Counted from the first letter of the stretch, positions 34,569-47,636 are shown. The stretch is 64,000 nt of DNA from Spongilla lacustris (GCA_949361645.1 OX442428.1:5122461-5186460), one strand, 5' to 3'. The notes: generated by a model not told the origin, from the letters alone. Translations and numbers: made by a program.

Positions 34569-35366
34569 TATATGCTATTTCACTGGTTTACTCTGCATAT
34601 ATAGGAGGATGACAGTAGTGTTTGAATTTCTGGCTGAAATTTTTGTGTACAAATGTAGGTGTGTGGAGTTAGGGACCAGACTTGGTGATGGTTGTGTACA
34701 ATGTAGGTGTGTGGAGTTAGTGATGGTCCATCACACTCTTCAGGGATCACATTTGTTGAAGCTTCCTCCAGAATGTAATAAATGGAGTGTTTATATTTGG
34801 TCCTTGATTGGAGTTCAGCTGACATGGCTGGTGGTGACTCGAAAATGTTGATGTTTTGCGACTCAGAACGGACTGTTGCAATTGTTGTGTGTATTGGAGC
34901 AGGATAGTTAGTCTGTATTTGCCGCAGAATGTGGATTTTTGCTTGCCCCCTGCTCAAGCCTGTGTATGCCTATGGTGTCATGATTTCAGACATTGATAGT
35001 AGGCTCTGGAAGTACATGTAGTTGCTGTGTTGTGTTGTAGTCATGGTGTGCATCATGTGACACTGGCACCAATTGGGTGTGGGAGGAGTAGCAGTAACAT
35101 TGTAATATTAATTAATGACGCGATAATAGTACATCTACATGGCACATAAAAAATGAGTAACTGAACTTTCCCGGGATGACAACTGTACATTAAAGGGCTA
35201 GCACCGCAATGATACTCTCAGATCGGTGAACGCGATGGGCTAAACAAGCGTATGGCAAAAGATTTTAGCCCCCTACTAAAAATGTGGTTTTAGACACATG
35301 TCCAGATATCACAGCCTTCGATACGCACACATGAATCGATCGAGCTACCAGGCTGGGGTAGGCTCT
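34569..35366. other. Intergenic, no gene seen
   Basis: Contains a short direct repeat AATGTAGGTGTGTGGAGTTA (about 34663 and 34701) and T/G-rich sequence. Short frames only. Confidence 0.5.
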
Positions 35367-35455
35367 TAGTCTCGTATCCAGACCCAAATGTACGTAACAA
35401 TGACCAACTATGTTTCTCCCATCCGCTGCTGCGAACGGGTCTGGGACCGAGACTA
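35367..35455. mobile_element. Small MITE with TAGTCTCG...CAGACCC ends
   Basis: 89 bp with inverted ends TAGTCTCGTATCCAGACCC and GGGTCTGGGACCGAGACTA. A related hairpin lies at 53749-53789 and a longer relative at 63576-63710. Confidence 0.7.
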
Positions 35456-35477
35456 ATAATCGGGTATGAAATGAAAC

Positions 35478-35799
35478 AAGTAAATAAAAAACATTCTCTA
35501 TGAGAAAGTTGGTGGCATATAGGATTTGAAGGCAATGGTGGTGCAAAAAGGAAGGAAACAAGGGTCTAATAAATAATAAGGGAAAATGTAACAGTCCTAT
35601 ATTTAGCACACGAACAACATACTATATCCTACATGTAGAAATGTGCTAAATATAGGACTATTACATTTATTTTCCCTTATAATTATTTTCCCTTATTATT
35701 AGACCCTAGTTTCCTTCCTTTTTATACACCTCAATTGCTTTCAAAATCCTATATGCCATCAACTTAAATGTCTTTCTCATAGAGAATGTTTGTTTACTT
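35478..35799. mobile_element. Foldback MITE family, copy 1
   Basis: Near-perfect inverted repeat of about 322 bp starting AAGTAAATAAAAAACATTCT and ending in the reverse complement, with a loop of about 50 bp. Copies 2 (38276-38566) and 3 (61906-62158) share the outer 90 bp and the innermost CCTATATTTAGC, but the 25-30 bp between are specific to each copy and mirrored within it. Confidence 0.9.
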
Positions 35800-35935
35800 T
35801 TGGAAACCATTCTCCGTATACTCGTCTGATTTCGCGATGGCGTATTCAGCGGAACTCTTCTGTTGAGTTCCGAGAAGCGGTGGCTTATTCTTTATCGTAG
35901 CGAAATCAGACGAGTATATGGAATGGTTTCCAAAA
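35798..35935. mobile_element. MITE with 37-bp TIRs
   Basis: Ends TTTTGGAAACCATTC and GAATGGTTTCCAAAA; CTCGTCTGATTTCG is also mirrored. About 138 bp, directly abutting copy 1 of the foldback MITE. The interior has a smaller inverted repeat (CGGAACTC / GAGTTCCG). Confidence 0.8.
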
Positions 35936-36394
35936 GGTAATTACGATTAGGGACAAGTATTCTGGGACAAATTAGCGCATGCACGCTAGTGTCTACCAGG
36001 CCCTGTTTTTCACCCAGGGCCTGGGGACGAGGCTAGCCACTGGCCGTACCACTGCCAATCGTAACTTTAATGTAATTTTATAAATAAATCCACGGTACGG
36101 AGGCAGCAATGCATGCCACGTGGCATCGTAGATCTGGACCGTGTACCACAGCTAATCAATGATCTGGACAACAGCACCTCAGCACTCAGCAAATTGCGTC
36201 ACAGCACAACCGCAAAACCGCGATGTGGATGTACATGTAATGACAGCCCCGACCTACTGGGCCACCATATTTGTACAAGGTACTTTTCCCTTGCTCACCG
36301 CATGCGGTGAGCAAGAGAAAATATGACCTATACTACCATGCCGGATAATTGCGTGCATGTGGATATAAATTGAAGTTATCGCTTTCGAATTGCA
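35936..36394. other. Upstream flank of the beta-helix gene
   Basis: No coding sequence. It holds a perfect 24-bp palindrome at 36291-36314 (TTGCTCACCGCATGCGGTGA followed by GCAA) extended imperfectly to 36284-36321, and an imperfect hairpin CAGGCCCTG / CAGGGCCTG at about 35997-36024. The first may be a regulatory hairpin or a MITE relic. Confidence 0.6.
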
Positions 36395-36430
36395 TTGAAC
36401 GCACGGATAGCGCTGAAGAGAACTACATAC

Positions 36431-36907
36431 ATGGCTAGGGTCCCTTCCATCTCGTTACTTTGTCTCCTTATTGCAGTTGGTGCTTTAGCGGATATTATTA
36501 CAATCTCCATTCCAGCAGGTAACCCTACAGCTCTGCAAGAGTACCTGTGCAACGGAACATTGCCATCTGACACTACACTGGAGCTTCAGCGAGGCTTGCA
36601 CGTGATCAACCGTACGCTGACTAGTCCTTGTATCGTTGGCACGAACCTGACCAACATCCGCATAACTGGGGCAGGAAAGAGTGAGACTAAAGTCATTTGC
36701 AGAGGTAGGTGGGGATTTTGGTTCAATGGCGCTCAAAATATTACTATAGAAGGATTAGCGTTCTTCAATTGTGGTGGTATTAATTTTTCCGTGCTGTCAC
36801 TGAGTAGCGCTCTTTCCGTTTCGGTGAATAATGTCACTTTTTCTAATTCATCTGGCTATGGTGTGTATGGCCTCGCTCTGACGGACTTTGTCATGTCTAA
36901 TGTATAG
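36431..36907 (+). CDS. Beta-helix gene, segment 1: signal peptide and first repeats
   Basis: 159 residues from the Met that starts a textbook signal peptide (an upstream in-frame Met at 36395 would bury it). The frame closes at TAG near 36905. Beta-helix-like coding continues in another frame (DFGACECFSGSACSG from about 36908), implying a one-base frame break. Contains NITIEGLAFFNCGG and NVTFSNSSG repeats. Confidence 0.8.
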   Translation: MARVPSISLLCLLIAVGALADIITISIPAGNPTALQEYLCNGTLPSDTTLELQRGLHVINRTLTSPCIVGTNLTNIRITGAGKSETKVICRGRWGFWFNGAQNITIEGLAFFNCGGINFSVLSLSSALSVSVNNVTFSNSSGYGVYGLALTDFVMSNV

Positions 36908-37610
36908 ACTTTGGTGCGTGCGAGTGCTTCAGTGGTAGCGCGTGTTCTGGAGCACAGTTCAACGGAAGCGGCAGCAATACGACTTTAATAACAATTGAAA
37001 AGTGTACCTTTGTCGGCCTCTGTGCAGGATCGAGGTCTAAATGTGAGGGAATATACGTACGTGTACGTGCAAATCCGCGAATCTTCGTTTAGTGGAAATA
37101 CAAGTACATCAGCGTTAGTTGCATCAGCGTCTAACGTCAGCGTCTTTAACTGTAGCTTCATTGGCAACGTTGCGACCGGCCCTGGTTACGGAGCAGCCAT
37201 CACCGCATTCGATATGATATTCCTAAACGTTACAAGTATCAGGTTTGACAGAAATATAGCAAATCAAAGTACCGGAAGGGGTGGAGCAATACATATAAGA
37301 ACAACGTCAGAGAAAATAAAAGTGACATGTAATTGTTATGATCCAGTCCTACTAGTACTGATCAAGGATTGTATGTTTCGAAACAATAGCGCTGCGTTAG
37401 GCGGAGCGGTGTTTGCATTCCAACTTCAATCAAGCGTGGTACTTTCAAAGTCTACTTTCGTTGGTAACCAGGCTTGTATCGGAGCGGCTGTGTACGCTGG
37501 TGATTCCCACAGCATGTATAATAAGCAATCTTACAATCTCGATCTTATCGATGTGCATGTGGAGATTATCGAAAACCAATACATTCCTTGCGGTAATGGG
37601 GCTGAAGGTG
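36908..37610 (+). CDS. Beta-helix gene, segment 2, up to the E insertion
   Basis: Beta-helix repeats in two frames, changing near 37065 (…GIYVRVR to QIRESSFSGNTST…). Motifs include FNCSFIGNVATG, STGRGGAIHI and MFRNNSAALGGAVFAF. It ends inside …NQYIPCGNGAEG where element E starts. An apparent tail beyond 37611 belongs to the E TIR. Confidence 0.8.
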
Positions 37611-38155
37611 TATGGAACGCCAAACTGGACAAAATTATTTCTTCCTCACCGCAGCGATCATGACTACCGAATCGATCCTTTGCGGTCATCGGATCGATTG
37701 TCCAGCTAGCGCATTGCAGTCGAGCTAATCATAAATGCTAATACCACCCAAACCCGCGGCCGGATCCAGTTTCTTACTGAGTTTACAGAACTTTGGAGCC
37801 TGACCATTTTAATAATAGAGATGCTTTTGAGGCGTGGGATTTTAAGCAAGCTTTCTTTAAAATATCATATGTAGCGCGCGATCGAAGGTCTACAGACCAA
37901 GAGCAAGTCAGTGACCTATGCTCAAAGGCCTACTTTGTAAGTTTTTTTTTAAATATTTCCAATCCAGCTGTGTGCATCTCATTCAGCTGATTCCGGGCTT
38001 TATTTCTCGCAGCTACCATTGATATTGAAGGATCTCATCGGGTTAGGTGACGGGTACAGCCGGATTTATCGAATAAGCCTACCACTCGTCCGTCTCCGGC
38101 CACCCTTCTGGCACCACGGAACGGAAACCAACTGTACCTACTAGTCATACCTGAA
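37611..38155 (+). repeat. Outer left TIR of element E
   Basis: Inverted match to 49132-49681, with small indels. Contains a GTAAGT...TTTCTCGCAG intron-like stretch (about 37937-38012) present in both arms. Confidence 0.92.
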
Positions 38156-38199
38156 ATTTATGTGTGTATGTGTGTGCGCTCAGTCCACTGATCATGTTA

Positions 38200-38275
38200 T
38201 GACAATCTCTTTGCATATGCATGTGTGTGTACGTCTGTGAAGTATGTGCAGTGTTGTCTTGGGTGTGTTTTTTTA
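38200..38275 (+). repeat. Direct repeat flanking an insertion in the left arm of E
   Basis: CAATCTCTTTGCATATGCAT through CTTGGGTGTGTTT recurs at about 39996-40065. The stretch between holds the foldback MITE copy 2 and unrelated sequence, so the arm was duplicated around an insertion. Confidence 0.8.
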
Positions 38276-38566
38276 CAAGTAAATAAAAACATTCTCTATG
38301 AGAAAGTTGGTGGTGTATAGGATTTGAAGGCAATAGTGGTGTAAAAAGTAGGGAAACAAGGGTTGAATGATAAGGAAAAACGAAATAGTCCTATATTTAG
38401 CCCAGCACACATTGCAGGACAATACATTGTTCATGCATGTACTAAATATAGGACTATTTCGTTTTTCCTTATCATTCAACCCTTGTTTCCCTACTTTTTA
38501 CACCACTATTGCCTTCAAATCCTATATACCACCAACTTTCTCATAGAGAATGTTTTTATTTACTTG
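38276..38566. mobile_element. Foldback MITE family, copy 2
   Basis: 291-bp inverted repeat with ends CAAGTAAATAAAAACATTCT and the reverse complement. The copy-specific inner arm (GGTTGAATGATAAGG) is mirrored almost without mismatch. Loop of about 45 bp. Confidence 0.93.
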
Positions 38567-39984
38567 TTTCATTGCTTTTTATTCTTGCTTTCAATGCTAC
38601 ATCTAAATATATTCACTTAGCAACAGACACTTCATCACTATTAATCTTACATGTATACATGTATACCCCAATAGTGGAAAGTGAATATTTTGCATTTTAA
38701 AATGCAAAAAGGACCATCCTCCGACGTTGCAATTATGATACCATAGAGAAACACTGATCCCTCAGCTACGATCTGAACTTGGTATATATGTCATTTACAT
38801 AGTAATCATGTATATCTACATGTCATAACCATAATATTGTTCAGTACATAAACAATGTTATACTCAGTATTAGTACATTTATTCTCTCTGGCTCTCTTGA
38901 TACTCACGACAGCAACAGGAGTGTCCACCATCTCTTCCTTTATTACAGTGACAGGGATTTACGGCCAAGTTTGCAACAGGGGGGTTTCGGAATATATATA
39001 ACAATATTGGGGGTGGGCAAAAATAAAAGCCTTCCCTCTGCACCATTAAATGCAGTTTTATTTTGACATGGCACATATAAACCATGGGGTGGATTAGTCA
39101 AATTAGGGGCAAACCAGGGGGTGGGTAGGGGGTGGATAGGGGGTGGGAGCGGTAAATCCCTGAGCCATGCCTTCCCCCCCCCCCCCCCCCCCCCGCTGAA
39201 TCGGCCTAAAGCATACAACACCCCCATAGTAATATTTGGCTGTCAAATGGCGCCCCCTTACCCTATCCTGGCCCCACCCTTCCAGAAATGCTGGGGGCGC
39301 CCATGGTGGTAGGTAAGGGGAGGAGTAGGGGTAATAGTAAGGGTAGTGGTAGGTATTGGGAGGGGTAGGGGTAGTAGTAGGTATAAGGGGAGGAGTAGGG
39401 TACATAAGGGTATGCAGGTATCTCGTTTGCCATTACACACACTTACCATTAGGGTACCAAGCTTCCCTATGTGGTTGTAAGAGGCATCACAAAAGAAAGG
39501 TTCTGTGATTTTGATTGCATCAATAGCATGAATATCATGTAGAAATTCACCTATTTTTTTCTATGCAGCCTTGTTAAGCAAAGCACCTGCACTAACTTCA
39601 CAAACAGCTGACCTTTTGTGCTAACCATGGGTGGATTTTGCAAAAGGCATCATTTAGCCCATTTAACAGAATGCTACTAGGGTACCTTTATATTCCCTCA
39701 GTATGCTTTGTTTGGTTCATACAGGGAGAAGCTAAAAGGTACAGAAAATGAACACATGCAATGAAATTACAATTAGATACAAATACCTACATGTACATGT
39801 ACATGTATAAATAGAAGCCACGTTAAAACTGTTAATTGACCTGGGCAGACCTCTTATATATTGATGACAGGGCAAGGTTAACAGGTTTTCCCACGTACAC
39901 AATGAATTCTGACCTCTACTGCTATAGTTTATGCACCTATCAATGGTCTCCCACTCCAGTCCCAGCCCCCCAGTGCGGGCACAG
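38567..39984. other. Insertion in the left arm of element E, no gene
   Basis: Holds a poly-C run (about 39175-39194) and a G/T-rich tandem stretch (GGGGTAGTAGTAGGTAT-like, about 39310-39410). Frames here are low complexity. Absent from the right arm. Confidence 0.6.
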
Positions 39985-40223
39985 ATGATGTTATCACAAT
40001 CTCTTTGCATATGCATGTGTGTGTACGTCTGTGAAGTATGTGCAGTGTTGTCTTGGGTGTGTTTATTTATAAGGTGTGCTATTCGGTTAACTTGATAGTT
40101 TTTACCTCTCATCTGTTGAGCAGTCCAACTGATCTAAGTTGATCTCTTTGTACATGCATCTGCACCTTTAAAAAACAATTAAATGGTACGTGTTGATGTA
40201 CCCAGCCTCTGTGTGCGTGCATG

Positions 40224-40282
<59 letters not shown>

Positions 40283-40562
40283 AAGGAGCTAGAAGTGTGC
40301 AAGGAGCTAGAAGTGTGCATAAGGTACCACTGAGAGCTCTTTCATATCTTTGTTATTCAGGTCAAACAATAATTTGGAATCATGAAAGTCTTTAAGAACC
40401 AGAACCTAGATGGATTCCTTGTTGAAGGCCAGTGCTGCAGCCTTTGCTGAAATATTGCAGGCACTAATAACTGGAATTGAGGAGATTTAATCAGTCATGT
40501 TGAACACTTGAAGATATCCTTTTATCTCATTACTAGTGATTGGAGTAAATGTAATCTCAGTT
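39985..40562 (+). repeat. Inner left TIR of element E, including (TG)n
   Basis: Inverted match to 47370-47950. Includes a (TG)n microsatellite at about 40227-40281, mirrored by (CA)n at about 47641-47708, and CAAGGAGCTAGAAGTGTG twice in tandem. Confidence 0.85.
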
Positions 40563-40619
40563 GGTTGTTCTTAATAAATGAGATTGTTTAGCTCGCTTTG
40601 TAGCTCCTGGTAGATTTAA

Positions 40620-41290
40620 AACAAATAAGAGCTTATATCTATGCTTCTATAATTATAATGAACATGATGACTATTAATGAACAGAGCTAGTAAACAAATG
40701 CAGAGAATAACCCACTCATCAATTCAAATGCACACTTGAAAATTTATAACATTCCAAATCCATCGTTTCCTACAACTGCTTCCACCATATCATCCCCTCA
40801 TTTCCATTTTGCAAGTTTCAGCTGTTTGGAATCTTGCAGTGGGGTCATTAAAATGGACTGGGTCAAACGCCCATGTGGCAATTTTCCATCTGGAAGATAA
40901 TGTTGGTAACACGTATGCACATGTACCTTGACAAGACATACCGTTTGCCTCATTTAAAAACTGATAGCTTGCTCTTCTAAATCTCATTGGAAATCAATTT
41001 CATGTCAAGAAGACAAAAAAATGAATTCCTATACAAGATGGGACTAACCTCTACAAACTTTGATACATAAACAAAACATCATTTCAATCTGTTGTGGGTA
41101 AAGTATGACAGAACAATGCACAAATGATGTTTTTAATCCCTCTATGAATTGATCCATAACTACTTTAACTTTATATAACATAATGGTATGCATAGAAACA
41201 ATAATTTTATATCAACATATACTATTTACAATCATATTTATGATACACGAATAATGCGTAATACACACAACACACTATAGCTACAGTTAA
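40620..41290 (+). repeat. Direct repeat upstream of the RT gene
   Basis: Imperfectly repeated at about 44840-45240 (CAATGAACAG-like, GACAGAACAATGCACA). It may be a diverged terminal or untranslated duplication of the RT element. No gene. Confidence 0.6.
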
Positions 41291-41302
41291 TTAAATTTTA
41301 AA

Positions 41303-44255
41303 ATGGGAGCCACCTGGAGAGGATTGCTGTCGGAAGGGAAACCATGTGCAGTACAAGGGTGTAAGGAACATATTGCTCCATCCATGTGGCACTCCCATAT
41401 GACCAGTCATGCCAAAGGGATTTTTCCTGGTGATGTCCCTAACACCTGGTTGAAAACGTCTTTATATTTGCCATCATTGTTCAGAGAGTTGGTTACCTTG
41501 TCCCGTCAGTCCTCGCACAGTCTGAAATGTATATCATCTACATCATATGTATTAGCCTCCCCTGGTAGCCAAATTAAACTCCAGTGCTGCTCTTCCACCA
41601 GATGTATTACCTTCCCTAGAGGACGTTTTCAGCCTCAAATGTGCCACCATACGATTTATTCCTAACCGAGCTAAGCATGCCTTCTCAAAGAGCTCTCTCT
41701 TCATCCTTACAGAGGGTTGTTTCTGAGAACTCCTTAGATTCCTGGTTGAAGCTTTTAATGCTTCAAAAGTGCATCGTTCCAAGTGCTAAGCGAGGAGGCC
41801 GTCATAATAAACCAGTCCCCATTGAGGCTCTTTGTGACCTTTGGTTAAAGGATAGCTTCAGTGAATTGTGGAGGATGGCAAGGGCCCGTGCTTTACCATC
41901 CAACCGATTGTATCATGCCAAGGACAGCTCTTCAAAACAACAGGTGATCTCAGCATCTCCCTTGCCCAAGATGGTCTTTATGGCAAGGCATGTCAGGCAT
42001 TAGTTTCATCAGGTGTTGCACCAAATTCTGAAGAGACATGGAAGTTGCTATTTACAAAGCACCCCAAGTGTGAACATCCTATCACACCTACTGCACCTGA
42101 ATTTGATGTTGGTATTTTCAGTAGTGTTAACATAATGGCAATTTTGAGATCATTTCCTAAACTCACTGCTGCTGGGCATACTGGTCTCCGTGTCCAGCGT
42201 CGTATTGATGCAGCAGACTCTCCTTTTCAGACAGCAGTTCTGTTTTCTCTCAAGGCAGTTGTTCATCTTCTTGCATCAGGAAGAGCCCCATCTCAACTTT
42301 CTGTCTTCCTCACTGGTGGAAACCTGACTGCGTTGAATAAATCTAAGCCTGATTGCCCCCTGGATGTTCGGCCCATTGCTGTTGGAGAAACCCTCTGCCG
42401 CCTTACAGGAAAGTGTCTGTGTGCTGCAGTGAAATGCAAGGCAGCAGAGTTTTTTCATCCACATCAATTTGGTGTGGCATACCCTTTTGGCACAGAGAAA
42501 ATTGCTCATGGGCTGAGGAGATGTGTTGAGGAGCATTGGTATGACACTGAATTTGTTGTTCTTAAGGTAGATCTGAAGAACACATTTAATTTGGTGTCAC
42601 GTCAAGCTCTCTTGATTGAAGTTAAAAATCACTTTCCAGAGTTACTCCCTTGGGCCTGTTGGTGCTATGGGCAACATCCTTTGTTATGGCGCACAATGGG
42701 TCATCTTCAGTCTGAATCTGGAGTTCAGCAAGGGGATCTACTAGGACCTCTTTTTTGACCTGGTCTTGAACTTACTAATTTCTGCTATCGCTAAAGATGA
42801 GGCTTGTTCACATCTTCAGTTCGATGCCTGGTATCATGATGATGGAGTGCTAGCTGGTCCCACATAGGGCACTGGCATTGATCAAAGGTATTGGTCCATC
42901 ACTTGGCCTCTTTGTGAATGTGAGCTCTTCAGCCAAAGTGATCTGATATCTTTCCCATCTGACATGAAACAGTCTCACAATCTCAACATTGAGATCTTTG
43001 GAATTCCAATAGGTGACAAAGATTTTTGCTCAGCCTTTGTCTCCAGGAAGAGGTTAGAGGCAAGACCCCTGCTGGAACGACTTGAGGAAGTTGGTGCAGT
43101 GGACTCTCAGGTTGCTTTAACGCTCTTGCGTATGTGTGGCAGGTTCTTTCGGCTTGCACATCTAGTCCGTGCCCTCCTTTTTCACTTGTTATGGCTTCTC
43201 TTGAGCTTTTTGATGAAGATTTTCGTAGATGTTTTTCATCATGCACTGCAGTTGATACAACTGATGTTGCCTGGCAGCAAGCCCAGCTAAGCCTAATAAG
43301 AGGAGGGTTGGGTATGAGGTCTCTGTCCTGCCACTCACCTGCAGCATTCATTGCATCTTTATACTCCTCTGGCTATGGCTCCATATCAGACCACCATCTC
43401 TCTCATGCAGTACAGACATTTAATGCATTCGTATCTCCTTCTGATGCAATTCAGTCTGATGGTTTAGTTTCACCTCCAGTCCATCAAAAGCAACTTTCAA
43501 GCAAGATTGATATCCATCAGTTCAATAGCATCCTGATTGCTTCTTCTGTTGCTGATAAGGCTTGTCTGTTGTCTGTCTCATCCCCACATGCTGCTTCTTG
43601 GCTGTCTGTAGTCCCTTCTGAAGGTCTCGGCCTTCATCTTGAGCCTTCAGTATTCCAGGTAGCTGTCAAGTGGTGGCTTGGTTTGGACATCTCTAATGGT
43701 TCCCAGTGTGCCCTATGCCCAAACAGTGCATTAGATCCCCTTGGTCACCACGCCACAACATGCAAAAAAGGAGGAGACGTGGTCATCTGTCACAACCATC
43801 TGTGCAATGTGTTGGTGGAGACTTGCCGTAGAGCCCACTTGGATGTGATGGTGGAGATGGGCTGCAACCTTACTTCAGACCGTGACCACTCACGCCCCGC
43901 AGACATTTTGCTACCCAATTGGGCCTTTGGTAAACCATCTGCCTTTGATATCTCAGTGACATCACCGCTAAATCCTAAAATTGTATCAGTAGTGGGATTG
44001 TCAGCTGTGGCAGCTGCGTTGTCCACTGAAGAGCGTAAACACACAGAAAATGACCCCAAATGCAATGCCTTGTGGTGGTGTTGTATACAACTGGTTGCAG
44101 AGTCGTATGGTGCTTGGGAAAAAGAAGCCATAAATTCATTTAAAATGCTTGCCTCCCATCTTGCCATAACATCGGGCAAAACAAAATCAGCTGTGCTGTC
44201 TGAGCTGTGCAGTAGGCTCAACCTTAACTTTAATTGTCCTGAAGTAATGTTCTAA
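41303..44255 (+). pseudogene. R2-like non-LTR reverse transcriptase with restriction-like endonuclease, decayed
   Basis: Starts at ATG 41303 with a C2H2-like finger (CAVQGCKEHIAPSMWHSHM). The RT domain follows: NLTALNKSKPDCPLDVRPIA, VDLKNTFNLVSRQAL (catalytic Asp), SGVQQGDLLGPLF, then WYHDDGVLAG (active-site pair, about 42830). The C-terminal part (from 43134) has a CxxC...HHxxxC zinc motif (about 43707-43763) and RPADILL...FDISV (about 43893-43961), the arrangement of R2-type RLE retroelements. At least four frame changes are needed, one in a T6 run at 42751-42756, plus a stop near 42866, so it is broken. Last frame 43134-44255. It may be cargo of E or a separate retroelement nested in it. 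Confidence 0.8.
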
Positions 44256-45915
44256 TGTATTAGTGATTGCCAATTGACATTATGCTATTTGCATTTGCTG
44301 CATAATCAGCACCAAACAACTCTCTATCATTTCTTGCAACCATATCTATTTATGCATGTGCAGGTTAAGTAAAGATTTAGCTACTTCATGTACAATACTA
44401 TGTGACACATTATTCTACTACCTTCTGTACAAGCTCACTTATATTATCAGGAATATCAAAAACATCAACAGCGATGTTTGTATTAGAACCTGATGTACAC
44501 CACTTCAGCAAGAACAGGATGGTCGCAACATCCTTGCACAATTTACATTGGCAATGTATACACCTAGACAGCAAAACTGCATGCATGCCAGTAAGGATAC
44601 CTTTAACATTGCTTGCTTGTGCATGATTAAGTACGTATGTGGCATGACCTCATACAGTACAGCACAATACAATAAAGCTACTTCGATTCTGTTTGTTTTC
44701 TCCATGGCATCATTGAAAACAAATTTCTGCCTAACTGCAATTCCGGCTCATTGGTTCCAAAAAAGATAGATTAGCTTAAAACAATTGCACTAACTATACT
44801 GATGCGGTAGATTTACAACAAGAGATTGCTTTACAGTATATCTATGCTTTTACAATTATGATAAACATAATGCCGGCCTATCAATGAACAGTGTTAAAAT
44901 GCAGAAAATAACATACCCATTAACAAATGAAATGCACTCTTCAAATCAAATCCATTGTTTCCTATAACATATCCTTGCCTCAGTTCCATTTCACAAGTTG
45001 AAGCCGGCTGTTGGGAATGATATGAATGGCATCTTGTCAAATTCCATAGCAAGGATTGCATCCATCCCTATGAAGAAACGTAAAATGGAATGTGAAGACA
45101 AAGATATATAATAATAAACAAAAAATCGTTTCAATCTGTTGTCGGTGAAGTGTGACAGAACAATGCACACGTAATGTTTTAAATCTCTCTATGAATTGGT
45201 CCATAGCCATAGCTATTTTAAATTTAATGGTACAATAATAGTCCAGCGGTAAAGCTCTTATGTTGTTTCTATTAGTAATGGCATCTTCATTCGCTGCATA
45301 CAAACAGCTATCTATTAGTACAATACTATGTGACTGATTCTACTACCTTCTGTATAAATCATCACAAACATCAACAGCAATGTTACATTTGTAAATGAAC
45401 CTTTAGCTTGCACAATTCTGAACATTGCAGTGTTTAAACCTAGATAGTAAAACTGATGTGCCTGCATGCATGCCAGTATGGACGCCATTAATTATTTGCA
45501 TGTGCATGAAGAAGTACATATGTTGACCTCATAAAGTACATATGTATAATACCTTAATCAGCCTAGAAGGATCAAAGCTACTTTTATTTGCTTCCTGGCA
45601 TCAATGAATACAATGTTTTGCCTAATTGCAATTCTCAGTGGTTCCTAAGAAGATAAATTTGCTTAAAGCAATTTCATCAACAATATATTAATACTGATGC
45701 ATTGAGATAAATGTTTTTAAAACAAACAACACAGTAAGCATTAATTATAAATAACAATATGGTTATATCTAATCAGGTAAATCCTTTAGTTAAATACAAT
45801 GAGAACTTTAAATAACATATAGTAGCCTTGTTTGCAGACACAATATCCTTCACTAGATCAACGTCAGAAGAATTCTGGGTTGAAAGAATGATTTTTAAAA
45901 TAATCTTCTACTGCA

Positions 45916-45955
<40 letters not shown>

Positions 45956-47369
45956 CCCATCTACACATATATCCCTTGTTTGCAGGTACACATGCACAGA
46001 ATCATGATGTCCTCCTGAATTTCTAAGTCAAAAGCTCAAATCAATCACAACTGAAATCACATTCACCTTCTCTTCAGATACATCTCCCTAAGATCATAAG
46101 GTAAATAAATAGACTTTGTCTAATTATATTGTTCACAAATAAGGGCCTCCTTTCATGACTATAAGTGCTACAGCTGTCAAATAATAATGCCGTCATTACA
46201 AAAATGAAATTATGCAAGCATATATTTATCGCATCAGTGCTTTTGTCATCCCCTCCTTTCAATGGTTCATAAATCATGTAGCTACTCGTATATACTAATG
46301 ATGACCTTAGTGTGTAGTTAGTCAGGAAAACTGTACCCAAAAGTGTGACAAACATCCATCTATAAATACATGCACATTTACAGGGTGTACATTATCAAGC
46401 TTATACATTGTGAGGAGACTCATATACATTTAGCAAATCAAGGTACCACTGCAATGGTACATTATAGGTACCTTTACTGTTTCAATACTTCTGGTGTTGT
46501 CAAAGGTTCAAGATCCACTCCTTTTGTGGTTTGCAAATCCTTTACCTTTGGAAAATATGATATAAGAAGTTCCTTAAACTCCTCACCTGTCATTTTTTTT
46601 AAGTAACTCGACAAGCTTTACTTCAAGCCGGTCCAACAAGAAGCAGTTTGTCTTTATTCTTCTCGGTGGATGTTAGTACTTGATATTCCATCCGTTTCTG
46701 AAGACATGCAAGGTGGTGTCTCCATACCATATTAGGTGTACCACTAGCTATTTGGAACTATTATAGCTTTTTCCTTCTCTCAATCTATTGTTCTGCTCTG
46801 CTTTGAACGCAGGTTCTGCATGCATGGAACAGTGCAGATGGTGGGGAAAATAATAATAAATTCTTACTTTAGTGCCCAACAAAAACAACACTTAGCCATC
46901 AGCAGGCAGCATTTTGAATCATGAATTTCTAGAGGACATATAGTGATTCTGTGCCTGCAAGCAAGGTATATCACCTGCAATTTCAGCAAAGGTTACAGCA
47001 CTGGCCTTCAACAAGGAATCCCTTTAGGAAGACCTTCATGATGCCCAGTTATGATCTCACACACCATGGTGCAGTATTAGACCTTACATGTAATTCTTAA
47101 AAAATCATTTCTTCAACTCATAATTCGATCTATACTGAAAGATTTTGTGTCTGTAAACAAGGATACCATACATTATTTGAAGTTCTCATCGTATTTCTTT
47201 TTATTTATAGGATTTGTCTCAGTGTTGATTTACATATTAGGTATCACAATATTGTTATTTATGTCTATATCAGTGTTTGTTTTTTGGTTTAATCTGCTAC
47301 AAAACATGCAAGCTAAACAAAATCTGATTTTTTTAGGTGATAAACAACATCCACAAAAATAAAACAACT
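44256..47369. repeat. Gene-less region with about 1-kb repeat units
   Basis: Blocks at 44290-44830 and 45300-45720 are diverged direct repeats (ACAATACTATGTGAC, CTACTACCTTCTGTA, CATGCATGCCAGTA), with 44840-45240 between them matching 40620-41200. A (TA)n run lies at about 45919-45955. About 46950-47060 resembles 47470-47570. No gene recognised. Confidence 0.6.
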
Positions 47370-47636
47370 GAGAGCACATTTACTTCAATCACTAGCAGAA
47401 CAGTAATGTGATAAAAGGATGTCTTCAAGTGTTCAACATGACTGATTAAATCTCCTCAATTCCAGTTATTAGTGCCTGCAATATTTCAGCAAAGGCTGCA
47501 GCACTGGCCTTCAACAAGGAATCCATCTAGATTCTGGTTCTTAAAGACTTTCATGATTCCAAATTATTGTTTGACCTGAATAACAGAGATATCAAAGAGC
47601 TCTCAGTGGTACCTTATGCACACTTCTGGCTCCTTG

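Noticed and set aside
40183..40395. VCVCVC-repeat frame
   Set aside because: Translation of the (TG)n microsatellite; the same applies to HTHT frames at 47567-47798 and to 56202-56527.
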